DNA of 64,000 nt. Origin: Medicago truncatula (Eukaryota; Streptophyta; Magnoliopsida; Fabales; Fabaceae). Positions 41,301-52,879 of this stretch are shown in pieces. Each line of letters begins with the position of its first letter. Positions within the stretch are counted from its first letter, which is position 1. The DNA lies in NCBI RefSeq assembly GCF_003473485.1, contig NC_053045.1, positions 36,554,494 through 36,618,493 on the forward strand, in the 5' to 3' direction. The position numbers and the translations under genes were made by a program. The notes under the pieces were generated by a model, which ran no database searches, had not been told where the DNA came from, and saw nothing but the letters and a program-made list of their open reading frames with translations.

Positions 41301-43726
41301 TCAATGTGCCATGATGTGTTTAGCTCATCCTTGTAATATATGTCTTAATGTCTCGAATAGTTGGCTTTGGTAGATTATGAGTTTTCCATTTAGCCATAGA
41401 TGTCATTTTGGTTGGTGTTTCTTCTGTACTAATAGTAATAGTGCTTAATTACATGTTTATTTCATTTTTAGGCATACTGGCAGCCACATAACAGAGCAGT
41501 TGCCAGAAGAATCCAGAACATGGGATGGAGAGCTGATGGTGGTCTCTGGCTTCTTGTTCGTGGAGGTAGTCTTTTTCTCAGCAAAGGCACAGGGGTAATT
41601 AATTCCGAGAATATCATTCTAGTGTACCCATATGATACTAGTGGTCTTCCTTATCACTCATTCCCTTCTGGATAGTTTTCTTTTTTATAAAGTTTTCCTT
41701 TTCACTCATTTCAAAGTCTTTCTGGTTATACTTTTTAGTTACGTCTTTCATTCAGTAAAAGTTTTGTCACGCTTTCCACAGGGATATTTCCATCTCTATC
41801 TCCATATTGCACATTCACACACTACTTTATTTACTCTCCTTATCTTGTTTGATAATAGGTCAGCTTCTGTCTTTGTTCAAACGTCTTTCTTTATTGCATT
41901 CTCTTCCCTTGTGCTGTCCACTATTCATTTTGGTTTATTTGTCTCTAAAAATGTATTGTACTTATCTACATTCACGATTCAACTGCCCCATAATGTTTTA
42001 CATCTTGTAGAAATAGGGAGAAGTGAAAAAGGATTAAAAGGGAATCCCTTTCTTAGAAAATGTACAAGTGCAGAGCCCTTTCACTTCTATCATTATTTTA
42101 CCACATATATAATAAATCTCAAAATTGGTCCATTAAATTCTTTTTGGTCAATCTTTACTGACTTCATACACTTTTTTCTTGCCACTGATTACATCCTCAA
42201 TTTTGTTTTTTAAAATTTAGTTGCATAATTTTGAGAACAGAAGGTATTTCATTGTTGCAGATAACTGAAGAATTTGAGGAAATTCCTGTTCAAAGCCGAG
42301 GGTTCGGCATTCTTGATGTCGGGTATCGTTCAACGGTAAATTTTACTGCATTCAGAGAATTGCTATATTAAGGAAAATGTTGTTTTGCTGGAAAAGTTTA
42401 ACATAGAAAGTTATACAAATGAATTTGAGTGAGTTTGTTTAAGTGGGGGTGTGCAGTTACTACAAAATAACTTTTACATAAACCTCACTCATGTATTATT
42501 ATATATTTCCCCTTTTCGTATTAACATTCATAACAATTTCTTCTTGCTAAACTACACCGCTGCTTTGTTGAATCAACAATTTCTTGCTTGTATCAGTCTT
42601 AAAAAAAACATTCGCAATATGACTAATGCCTCTGCAGTTCCTTCAATACGACTATTATTAGTTTCAAATTTTGAGAATAATGTTGAAAACATTTGCAAAA
42701 TTATGAATACAGGACGAGGCTTGGGCAGCAGGTGGCAGTGGTATTCTCTTGAGAACCAATAATGGTGGCAAGTCATGGATCCGTGACAAAGCTGCTGACA
42801 ACATTGCTGCAAATTTATACTCAGTAAAGTGAGTATAACTATTTCTAGACTCTACTTTTATGTAACTGTACTTAATTATGCGTGTACACTTTAAAACCTC
42901 TAATTTACTTGGTAGAGCTCTCGTCCCAACCAAACCAGGTTCCTCATGTTGTTGATATATTCTCCACTTATATTGTTCCATCGGTTTTGTATTACTCCTT
43001 TCCTATTCTCAAGAGATGCTAATAGAACCAACCGATAATATTTGTAGAATATAATAAGTTGTGTATTTGTGTAAAACTGGAGGAGATAGCACCTGTATCA
43101 TGGAAATAAGTATGGACTAAATATAAAATGGATGGAGATGATCTCCTTGGAGAAATGAAAATGGTCACCTCAGTAAGAGTGCCTCCTTTACTGAGATAGG
43201 GATAATTATACACCCAGCGACCAAAATTTCCACTAAACGGATCAGATACCCTTTGTGTTCTGTTACACTCCTCTAAATACCTCCTCTTTGTCTCTCTGTT
43301 AATGATTTCCTCACCTTTCTCCAATTCTAACCTGCTAGCTGTCCATATCGTTGCTCCTTCCCGTTCCTTTTTCTCTTTCCTCCACATCTGCAGCCATTAG
43401 TCCCTTTCTCCGTTGATACACACATGCCTTTGCTCTTTAGGCCCAATACCACTACTTTCCTTTCCTTTTTTCCCCTTCCTATAAACATGCACCATAGGCC
43501 TATCAGATGCAATTATCGGAAATAATACTTTATCCGTTATATTGTTAGCACAGGATGAAAAAACTTCCACACGTAAAAAATAAACATGAGATTATGAAGG
43601 TCAGAGTTTGTAGAACTTTTATTGGTAATAAATCTTGTAAATGGTTTTACTTGCTGCAGGTTCATTGACGACAAGAAGGGATTTGTATTGGGAAATGATG
43701 GAGTCTTGCTTCGCTACCTTGGATAG
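38322..43726 (+). CDS. HCF136: Photosystem II stability/assembly factor HCF136
   Basis: Lumenal beta-propeller protein needed for early PSII reaction-centre assembly. Exons: 38322-38631, 39748-39983, 40297-40427, 40766-40898, 41472-41594, 42261-42335, 42713-42828 and 43660-43726 (TAG), totalling 1191 nt and 396 residues, close to the usual length. The N-terminus is a bipartite transit peptide: a Ser-rich stroma-targeting part, then the twin arginines R50-R51 (TRRQFIAE) before a hydrophobic stretch, consistent with Tat export to the lumen. The body has the repeated propeller phrases [39 protein letters not shown] and [12 protein letters not shown]. All splice sites are GT-AG. Large introns 1 and 5 hold MITE-like repeats and AT-rich DNA. 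The gene looks intact. Confidence 0.95.
38735..39663. repeat. Three adjoining copies of a dispersed MITE-like repeat in HCF136 intron 1
   Basis: Copies lie near 38735-38990, 39124-39476 and 39480-39663. They share words such as GATAAGTGCTTAT, TAAGCTCTC, GACATGTCATAAG, AAGATAAAATAAA and an end AAATAAG(C/T)CAAT...AAACA. Each is imperfectly palindromic. The same family occurs at 5835-6111 and 47190-47619. Confidence 0.7.
40048..40076 (+). repeat. (GGA)n microsatellite in HCF136 intron 2
   Basis: About nine GGA units, a few bases after the exon 2 donor region. Likely variable in length. Confidence 0.8.
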
Positions 43727-43742
43727 AGCTTTAATTTAGCAT

Positions 43743-44358
43743 GGTAAATAACAGTCTCCTGTTTCTAGCTGATATAAGTTATCTTTCAATGACACAGTAG
43801 TTTCAGCTGCATCATTTAACTGTCTGTATAGTTTTATGATTGTTTTGTGATATAGAATGAGAAAGTGTTGTGTTTTTCTTTTTTAAATTCTTATTTTTGC
43901 TATTAATTGCAACAACAAAAAATCAGTATTTCGTAAGTGAAACTAATTAAGAATTATTTTCATTGTTTGAAAACACGACAAAATGAAAATAATATGATAC
44001 TTATGTAATTATTGGTTGAAACAAGAAATGATAAAAGTAAGCATTTATTTTTCTTCAAATCATACTGAAACTAAAAATGCCTGGAAAGAAACTCCTCGTT
44101 TTTCTGATTTACATGGAGAGAAAGAAAGAGAAGAAACAAGATGAAGAAAAGAACAAAATTAGGGAAGAATAAGTGTATAATTGCTTATATGTGCTGATCC
44201 TCCCTGGGAACTAATGCAAGCATGTTTTGGCAAGGACAAATAGAGTCAGGATTCCTCTCATACAATTAAACTAAAAGTGGGGATAGATCCAAGTTAGAAC
44301 ACTGGTTTAAGGTGATCTTTAAGGTTTTAATTTTTCAATGAAATATGGAATTTTGCAG
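43743..44358 (+). other. Possible intron in the HCF136 3' UTR
   Basis: GTAAAT at 43743 soon after the stop, and a pyrimidine-poor but plausible acceptor ATTTTGCAG ending at 44358. The following 200 bases lead to weak poly(A) words. Read from splice-site words only. Confidence 0.35.
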
Positions 44359-44638
44359 GTTTGTCAACTCGATTGCAATTTTGTAGCAGCAGATTAAATA
44401 TCCATGCTTAGTATTGAAGAGAGCTATTGGATCAAATCAATTCCTTGATGTCATACTGAAAAATGTGAGGAGATGTGGAAACATTCTTAATCACTATGAA
44501 TAGAGCTGTATTATGTAAATTTAACATTGTAATTGCCATGCTACTATTGCATTTAAATGAAAAGTGCTACACCTGTTGTAATGTAGAAGCCTAGTGCATA
44601 GCTTCAACGACTAGTATAAGATCAGATGCACCATCTAT

Positions 44639-44763
44639 AGGCGAGTTATCCCACGCATCACTTGTAAGTGGTGCATGAATCGAAGACGCCAAAAGGGCAT
44701 ATTGTAAACATTCAAAAAAGTTAAACTGTACAACATACAAGTAATGCATGAGATAACTCACCT
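44639..44763. mobile_element. 125-bp hairpin MITE
   Basis: The left end AGGCGAGTTATCCCACGCAT and the reverse complement of the right end AGGTGAGTTATCTCATGCAT match over about 27 bases. Non-coding, no clear duplication. Confidence 0.6.
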
Positions 44764-46480
44764 AAGTACTTCACCAATGTATCAAAACACTTGCTTTGCA
44801 TACCAGGAAGCACAGCCTATAGCAATTTTCCCAAACCTCCAAAATAACCTTCAATTCAATCTTGAATCGTTCGCTTGACAAGCAAACTGATTGATAACAC
44901 TAGATAGTATGCATTCTTAAAGTTTGGGGTTCAGAAGCAAAAGTTTTATAACTACCGTAAATACATATTTATAGTAGCTATTTTGGAAATCAATACAAAC
45001 CCAAACAAAGTATTTTCAACGTAAGACATGAAACTAACAATTTTTTAACTGTATACGATTCTTTAAGATTTACATATTTAACATTGTTCATGTTCAAAGT
45101 AAATAGTCATTAACAGTTAAACTAGTTTTTCCTTTCTTCATTGTAAATGAGATGGTTTACAGTAAATGTCGCTGTAAATTGTCTCAATTAGGATAGAAAA
45201 AATGGAATATGAACTTGTGGAGAACAAGAGGAAGAGAAGCAACCCACAAGCGGAAGGAAAAGGATGAAAAGTATGACCAAGCTACTAAAACAAGCGCCCA
45301 GGCTTCAAATAAAAAACTTTTAACAAAGGAAAAAAGGCCTGCATATGAAATAATTTGAGAATGAGAGAAAGATGTGGCCGTCCTTAATGCAGAGTCTGAG
45401 TCAGGAGGAATGGTCGTTAGTGGACACCTTCAGCTCAAAAACAAGAAGCAAGGGATTAAGCTGCCCGAAAGTCCATTCCCCTAACTCTAACTTGTTAAAT
45501 AATGAACAACGTCACTGACTTGTTTCCTTATAAATTCAACACAAAATTTGGGGAGAGGAGTATGAAAAAGATATTGACAAACCTTAGTTATAGCTCTGAA
45601 ATACGAGACATCCTCCTAATGCTTATGAAGGTTTTCCTGCCACTTAGAATTCAACTCAAAATTTACATTATCTAGTTAGATGGTGTAAATTGTACCGCAT
45701 AGGGCATTCCGCGCCTCTATCCCTTGATCTACTTTTATTTGATAGGCAATTCTTACATGAGCCAAATGGATTTTTCATAGTAGATTGCAATCCCCGACAA
45801 CGCGGAAATGACTTGTACTCAACAAATTACTCGAGCAAAAATGGTGAGTCCTCTTGACGGAGTAGTTACCTTGCTTGTCAACCATCCCAAGCCCTTTGAT
45901 TTCCTTAACTAAGGCCAAAAGTGAAACTTGCAACATAGAATTTGCAGTATGTTCATCAAGTAAAATCCTAATGAGCTCGTTCTACCATTCATTATCGTCG
46001 TCGTATCAACTATGATACATGCAACTTTTGAATCAAGGGATGCATCATCAAAGAGGTTTGAGGTTAGTACCATCAGAAACCAATTTCCTTTCCATACAGG
46101 TATACGTTGCACCCGTGTTAATACTCAACACTTTTGCAAACATGGTTGTGATTATGCTTAGTATGGCGCAAAAAAAAACCATCATTGGGAACATATTTAG
46201 CTTTGAATAAACAAGTAATTAATAAGATCCTTTGGATTAGTTAAAAGCTTCCACTCTTGCATAGCTAACATTGCCATATTCAAAGCTTATAAGCTTCTAA
46301 ATTTCATTCCATCTTGCTTCCTCGTAGCTAGTTTATCCTACACAAGCAGCGACATATCCAGAAAATTTGAGTAGTGTAAGCAACATATATATAAATTTGT
46401 ATCAATAAATATAAATATCATTTGAGATAATAGTCATTTTTATCCTTAAATATGTAAAGAAACAATTTTAAAATATTACT
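44764..46480. other. Intergenic stretch between HCF136 and PPAN
   Basis: No sustained coding frame and no known element recognised. Moderately AT-rich. Confidence 0.5.
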
Positions 46481-46734
46481 TGATTGTTCAAACCTTCTTC
46501 ATCCCGTTTTATGGGTCGGGTACGATGCTTGAATCCAAAACCATTCAACCATGACCCGGCCCGTGGATACTTCAAATATTTCCCATTCTCTCCTATACGC
46601 AAACGAAACCTAGCAGTTAGCACTACCAGCCGCAAACCAATCCTCTCTCTTTTTCTCTGCCGTAACTCGCCACCGTCTCTCTCTCCCTCTCCGGCACCGT
46701 TGATAATCTCCGTTACATTCCTCCTCAAACAACC

Positions 46735-49700
46735 ATGGTAAGCTTAAGCTTCTTTACTCTCTCTTTGTTCTCTATTACCACTTTGTTACTTTAGAGTTTA
46801 GAACACTTCAATTTTCGATTTTTGAACTGGGTATTGTTTTTCTTACAATTTTATCTCAAACCCAACAAAAAAATTCAAACTTGTGCGTTTTTTTTTAATG
46901 TTGTTGCATTGAGCTTGAAAATTTATACCTGCCATGTTTTTGTTGTGAATTAAACAGAGGAAGAATCAAAAAGGGTTTAGAAGACCTGTTATCATCAAGA
47001 AGAATAACAAGCAACCAGAGGCTCAACCTAGTATTGATCCCATTACTGGAAAGAAGATACCGAAAAGTTTTGTTTTTTCAAGAGGGAAATTGCCTGTTCC
47101 TCTTAAACAGCTTCAGATGGATCTTAGGAAGTTGATGCTTCCTTATACTGCTCTCAGTCTCAAGGTTAATATCTTCCTTTTAATGTTTGTTGTTCTTTGA
47201 TATAAGTGCTTATGTATAAGTTATTTATATAACAAAAGATAAAATAATGTTAAACTGTGTTTTCATGTAAGTTATAAACTATAGCTTGTGAAAATATAAG
47301 CTAAAAACAACTTATAGGTCCTTTACATAAATTCTTCCAAGCTGTCTCACAAGTGCTTATGCAAGTAGGTAAGCTCAAATGAGTTACGGCTATGTTTGGA
47401 TAAACAACTTAAGTTAAGCGCTCAGCATATAAGTTTTTCTATAACAAAAAATTGAATAAAATTCAACTGTTCTTGTATAAGCTACAAACTGTTTTCGTAA
47501 GCTGTCCTTGATAACTTACGAAAATAAGCTGAAAACAACTTAGACATGTCATAAGCTCGTTTCGTAAGCTCTCCGTGCGAATGCTGCTAGATAAGCTTAA
47601 ATAAGCCAATTGAAACAGGCTCTGTTGTCAAAGCGGAAATGCGGCGCGGCGCGGCCACCCCAAAAATTGGTGCGGCACTTAGCGGGTCGCATAGCAGGCG
47701 CTGTTTTGTGGCACGGACACTAATATATTTAATACTAAAAGACCATATTGTTCAAAAAGAAATACTAAAATACCTTAAACATTACTTAAAATTCATGAAG
47801 TATTCATAATTCATGAAGTTAACGTTTCAAAATTACAAAATTACCCTTAAAACGGTTTAAAGTAATAGGCAAGCCCGTCTTTCTGCATGGTGTGTGTGTG
47901 TGTAGAGGCCGCTTTGGCAGCATTGACTCCACTCCACACTGCTGAATAGCGGGCCGCTTTGACTCTGTCGCGGCTTGGAGCGGTGGGCTGATTTTTTCCG
48001 CTTCGCTATAGCGGGTGGCGCGGCTGCTATTGACAACAGAGGAAACAGGTTCTGGGTGTATCTCATTTGCATTGCTTTGCAGACAATGAAATGTTATGTT
48101 GTGGTGAGTGGTTTAGTTATTTATGAGCCTGTATTAAATCGAACTCATAGGTGGATTAAGGTGGTTTCATGAGTTTGAAGACTTTTGGAGTGACTAATGA
48201 ACTTTTGTAAAACAATGTTTTTCGGAGAATGCTGTGACAGTGAGTGCTGTATTAATTTCAGGGATTTTTGTGAAGGTGATGTGCTGCCTTATTTAGATTG
48301 ATTGTTCCTTGCCTTACTATAGTCCTAGTTTGGATTAGTTTATAACTTACGAGAGTTTCTCAACTAAAATAATTTTCTGTTTCTTACTCTTGAAATGTCG
48401 TTATAAACTTATTATAGATGTTCAAAGACAATTTGAATTACAGAGCTTTTAAAAAAGTTGAAATGTAGAAACTTATTTCAACATACATAAGAGGCTATTG
48501 GTAAAACATTATCACACATCTTACACGATTCTTTAATATATCTTTTATCATAAGTGCTTATTGAGAAGCTTATCAAACTGACCCTTAATGTTTCCTAATT
48601 TCTTAAATTTAGAGAATTTCTATGCAAATGAACTAAATGGGAAAAAATTACTGTTACGCAGAGTTTAAGATTTGAATAAGGTATAGCATGTTGAAATTTA
48701 CCCAGAGAAATTGACTTTCATAGGGATTTTTAGTATGCCATATAATACATTTTTAGCCAATTTCAATCACGTGACAAGGTGGCTTGTATGCTAGTGTTGA
48801 CTATATACTCTCATGTCTCCTATTTTGCAGGAAAAGAAACGGAATAATCTGAGAGACTTTCTGAATGTTGCTGGACCCATGGGTGTCACACATTTCCTTA
48901 TATTGTCAAAAACTAAAACTTCTCCTTACTTGAGGGTTGCAACTACCCCACAAGGACCTACTCTTACATTTAAGATACAAGAATACGCACTGGCTGCTGA
49001 TATTGCTCAATCTCAATTGCATCCTCGATGCCCTAAAGATCTTTTTAAAAATTCTGCATTGGTAAAGTATTTCTTTATGCTTATCAACATTATAATTTAG
49101 ATAATGACAAACAGAATGTCAGAAGAAATTATCACTAGATTTGCTAATGAAATGCGAGAAAGGGATTATGTATTATATTTTTAACCTTTTATTCCTATCG
49201 TGATGAAGAAAGAAGGGATAGTCATTAGTTAAGACTGCTAAATGGGTGTCCTGTTAATTTTTATCACATCAAACAGATAAATCTCTTCAATGTCTTTGTG
49301 ATGTCCATTTTTGTGTTATTATCAGCTTCTCATGTGACTTAACTGCTCTTCAAGTGATAGTATTTAAATGGGGAATATATCCCGTTTGCAATCAGTTGAG
49401 ACTGGCATTAAAATATGTAATTATCCACCATGTATGAATTATGATCTAGTAACCATTAGTAGTTAATAGTTATCTAACGTGATGTTGGCATGTTTTTATT
49501 TTACCAGATTGTGCTTTCTGGATTTGTCAGTGGTGATTTACCTCTACGGCTTACAACGAACATGTTCCAGAACATTTTTCCAACAATTGACGTTAAAACT
49601 GTGAGTTGTACAGACAAAAACACTTTAAAGACTTGCTTGACATCCAAGTCCATCTTCTAATGCCGCAGTATATTTCAGGTTAAACTCTCGTCTTGCCAAA

Positions 49701-51800
49701 GGATTGTGTTGCTTAATTACAACAAAGAGACTAAGCTCATTGATTTTCGGCATTATTCAATTAGATTACAACCTATAGGTGTTTCAAAGCGAATTAGAAA
49801 ACTTGTTCAAAGCCATCAGGTTCCTGATCTAAGGAATCTTCAAGACGTGAGTGATTTTGTCACCAAGTAAGATACTTGCCCATTTACATAAGCTTTCATT
49901 TTTTTTATGAATATGAACTTGAAGATAGAGCTAATGTAATCCATTTCTGTCATTTGCATTGCACCCATGTTATCCTTCATAAAGTAAGCAAAGTTTGTTA
50001 TTTCATAGTATCAAGATGTGTAATGAAGAGTGTCGTATATAATATAACATGCTCTTTGTTCATCATCCTTTTTTTTATTGGTTGTAACTTGTAACTCTTG
50101 GTTTTTCTAAGGGTGTGTTTGGATTAGTGGGAAATGGGACAGGATTCCACCATTGTTTGCATTATTATTAATTAGTAGGTTAGAACTTAAAATATCAGCC
50201 TGATTTAAAAAGGAAGATATATTTGCTTAAAGTTTTAGCATGCAATCAACATTCGTATTTCTATGTCTGTAGCAGCTATAAACATATAAATAAAGCCCAA
50301 AGTCATTCAGAAGTAAACAAAAATTTATTTATACAAAATAATTAACCATTGCTTATGCTTCTTTTTTATTTTATTCTTATTTTTTCACTTGTGATTTGTA
50401 AGAGCTGGTTATGGATCAGAAAGTGAAGCAGATGATGAGGCAGCAACAGTGACTTTGTCTAGTAATCTTGGTAGAGTTAACCGTGCTTCTACAAAAAGTG
50501 CTGTCAGACTTCAAGAGATTGGTCCAAGGATGACTCTTCAACTAGTTAGGATTGAGAAGGGACTGTGTTCTGGTGAAGTCCTCTTCGACGAATTTGGTAC
50601 ATCATCCGATACTTTTTCCTCAAGTAATTTTACTTCATTTTCATTGAGAAATTTATGAAGTATCATGTCACTATCATCTTTTACTGTATCAGGCATATAT
50701 GTCTGAAGTTTTGTTTGAGCCATTTTTGAACGATTGTGCAAATATGTTTATTAAATTCAACTTCTTCATCATAAAAGGATAAAAAAAAAAAGTATCAGAA
50801 ATCAACCAATGACTGTTAACTTTTTTCTTGCTAAGCATTAATGTTGAGTTATGAGATAAATATACTTGATATCTTGAATCTCTACTTCAGCACCCAATCC
50901 ATGTGTATTATTTCGTTCAACGTGTTTTCTTGATTCTGGTAGAAAGCAATCATAAAAACTTCACTCTTGTTATCTTTCTGGCAGTAGAGATTGACTACCC
51001 TTTCTGATCGCATATCCTTGTAAAACTCCATTAAGTTTCTTGACATCTTTTAAGTTCATCCAGTGGCGGAGCCAGAAATATTGTTGAGCCTGGGCAAAAT
51101 ATTTCCAGAATATATATTAAACAGTTTTAAAATAATAGCAAAATTGTGAATTGGTGTAGTGGTATGTTTTGTTAAAACTAACATGGAGAACCGCGGTTCA
51201 AATCCCTACAGGACCTCTTTTTTTGAATAAAAATATTTTTAATATTATAGAAAATAAAAAGGTAGTCTTACCATGGATCGAACCCACGCCGTAGCGGGGT
51301 CTGGTAGCACGCCTAACCACTGCAACACAATGTAACATATGATATGTGACGGATAATATGATAATTATAGGTACGTTGAGGACTGCTGTGGCACCTATAG
51401 GTCTCCTACGAGATCCGGGACAGAGCCCGGGCGTGTGCCCAGGCTAGCTGGGTGGTAAAACCGCCCGAGTTCATCCTTATTCTTTTCTTTCCTCTTCTTT
51501 AATCATTTCATAATTCCGAAGTCATTATATTGTGATTTTAAGTTCCCAAGTCTTGTTTTCTGAATGAAATACATGTTCTTTGCGCAACACCCCTCCCTCT
51601 CATTTCTTTTGTATCTGAACTGATTAGCTAACATTTATAATGTTCTGCCTTGTCCAGCAACAGGAAAACCTGGTGACAAAGGAAAAACTGATGATAAGAT
51701 CGACAATGATGACGAAGATTTAGAAGGTAGTGAAGATGATGATGATCAAGATGGAGAAGAAGATCCCAATGATGATGAAGATGGTGAAGAGCTTGATTAG
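46735..51800 (+). CDS. PPAN: PETER PAN-like (SSF1/2 type) Brix-domain ribosome biogenesis protein
   Basis: Nucleolar factor for 60S subunit assembly (yeast Ssf1/Ssf2, Arabidopsis PETER PAN). Exons: 46735-46737 (the ATG alone), 46958-47164, 48831-49061, 49508-49600, 49679-49866, 50403-50596 and 51658-51800 (TAG), totalling 1059 nt and 352 residues, near the family length. Recognised by the basic start RKNQKGFRRPVIIKK, IPKSFVFSRGKLPVPLKQLQ, the Brix core with DFLNVAGPMGVTHFLILS and YLRVATTPQGPTLTFKI, then HYSIRLQPIGVSKRIRKLV and LQEIGPRMTLQLVRIEKG. The C-terminus is a long Asp/Glu tail, common in nucleolar proteins. Intron 2 carries nested MITEs; intron 6 carries a hAT-like MITE. Nothing is broken. 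Confidence 0.93.
47190..47619. repeat. Two copies of the dispersed MITE-like repeat in PPAN intron 2
   Basis: About 47190-47390 and 47391-47619, with the same ATAAGTGCTTAT, AAGATAAAATAA, CTCACAAGTGCTTATG and AAATAAGCCAAT words as in HCF136 intron 1. The last bases serve as target for the element at 47620. Confidence 0.65.
47620..48041. mobile_element. GC-rich hAT-like MITE (422 bp) with 8-bp target duplication
   Basis: Ends CTCTGTTGTCAA and TTGACAACAGAG are perfect 12-bp inverted repeats. They are flanked by GAAACAGG at 47612-47619 and 48042-48049, the 8-bp duplication typical of hAT insertions. Both sub-terminal regions are rich in GCGGCGCGGCG-like sequence, far above local GC content. No coding capacity. 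It is inserted in the end of another repeat copy. Confidence 0.8.
51061..51467. mobile_element. hAT-like MITE in PPAN intron 6, with tRNA-like boxes on both strands
   Basis: Starts CAGTGGCGGAGCC and ends ACCGCCCG. Flanked by AGTTCATC at 51053-51060 and 51468-51475, an 8-bp duplication. Inside, TGGTGTAGTGG (51152) and GGTTCAAATCC (51195-51205) resemble pol III A and B boxes. On the other strand, CAGTGGTTAGG near 51312-51322 and GGGTTCGATCC (51285-51275) form a second A/B pair. No full tRNA cloverleaf could be read. Confidence 0.75.
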
Positions 51801-52870
51801 GAACATAGTGGCAATCCTCAACACTACAAAGATGAAAGGTACCACCGGAAAGTTTTCGTTGTTCATTCCGGTGGCTGCTGCTACAATTTGTTTGTTCTTG
51901 TTAAATTATACAAATTTTGAGTCAGCTATAAAAGATTGTGACTTTTCTTTTCCGCCGAAAAATCTAGTATGTTTGTTTTAGATCTCTCTCAGCCTTATAT
52001 GAAACAAATTTAAATGTGAAGTTAAAAACCACCAGCACATCTGCACTATATATTGAGTAATGCCAAAAAATCACTATTGATTCTGTTGTAGCCAGGAATG
52101 TTGATTTTGATTAATAGAATCGTATACCTATCCAGAAGCATGAAAATTCTGGTAGAGGAACTGGATTTATTGACACTGATTGTGGCCTGATTTCTAGTTT
52201 CAAATGCTTTTATGGTACCTTATAACATGAGTGAAGCACACGGGTGCTTAATTTCTACCTGGTTTACTTTGCATCTTAAACAGGCTAATATTGGAAAATT
52301 TGCATCTTAGACGGTGTTTGGTTTATTGGAAAATCACATTTATTTTGCATTGGGATGCAGGAAATTAAATAATAAACACAAGCAAACTTTAACAAAATTA
52401 AATAATAAACTTAAAATTAAGAATTTGCAAACACCGTCTAAAACTCACAATTATTGGGTCCCGAATTCATCTTGCTGACTCGTGGAGAAGTTTTAAATTA
52501 AGCTAACAAGATTTTTCGTTGATTTTACTAATTTATTAATGAGTACAAATACTATTACAAAAACTAAAGGGAAGTTAAAATATATATTTATTTTATGCAC
52601 AGAGATGTTTGTCATTGCTTCTTACCATAATCTTGCGAAATTGCTTCGTAAAAGTTCAATGGCAATACATTAATATATATGCTAGATAAATTTCTCACAA
52701 TTAAACTAATTTTGTCCTGGAATTGGATTTGGCATTTGGTCATCCCAGAAAATCATAAGCATTTTTTTTGTTAAGACAAACTAGTCTACTAACTAAAGAG
52801 AATCGAACATAAGACTTTAAAAGTAGTACACTTCAAGGTCACAAGTCAACTCAAATGAAACATTGTTATT
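51801..52870. other. PPAN 3' UTR and spacer
   Basis: No gene. Contains the small palindromic element at 52307-52441. Confidence 0.5.
52307..52441. mobile_element. 135-bp MITE with 14-bp perfect inverted ends
   Basis: TTAGACGGTGTTTG at 52307-52320 is the exact reverse complement of 52428-52441. AT-rich non-coding centre. Confidence 0.65.
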
Positions 52871-52879
52871 GGCTTGTTA

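Noticed and set aside
41632-42213. A 193-codon open frame on the plus strand
   Set aside because: It lies wholly in HCF136 intron 5, is T-rich and hydrophobic by composition, and resembles no family. The flanking exons splice over it cleanly.
43019-43512. Minus-strand frames of 122 and 61 codons
   Set aside because: Inside HCF136 intron 7, with Lys/Arg/Glu-rich low-complexity reading that comes from CT-rich intron sequence on the other strand.
46468-46741. 85-86 codon frames on both strands upstream of PPAN
   Set aside because: They cover the promoter and 5' UTR of PPAN. The plus frame ends at the start codon region and has no family likeness.
51152-51205. Candidate tRNA gene from A and B box words
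   Set aside because: The stems do not pair as acceptor and anticodon arms, and the segment lies within a MITE. Kept only as pol III-like boxes.
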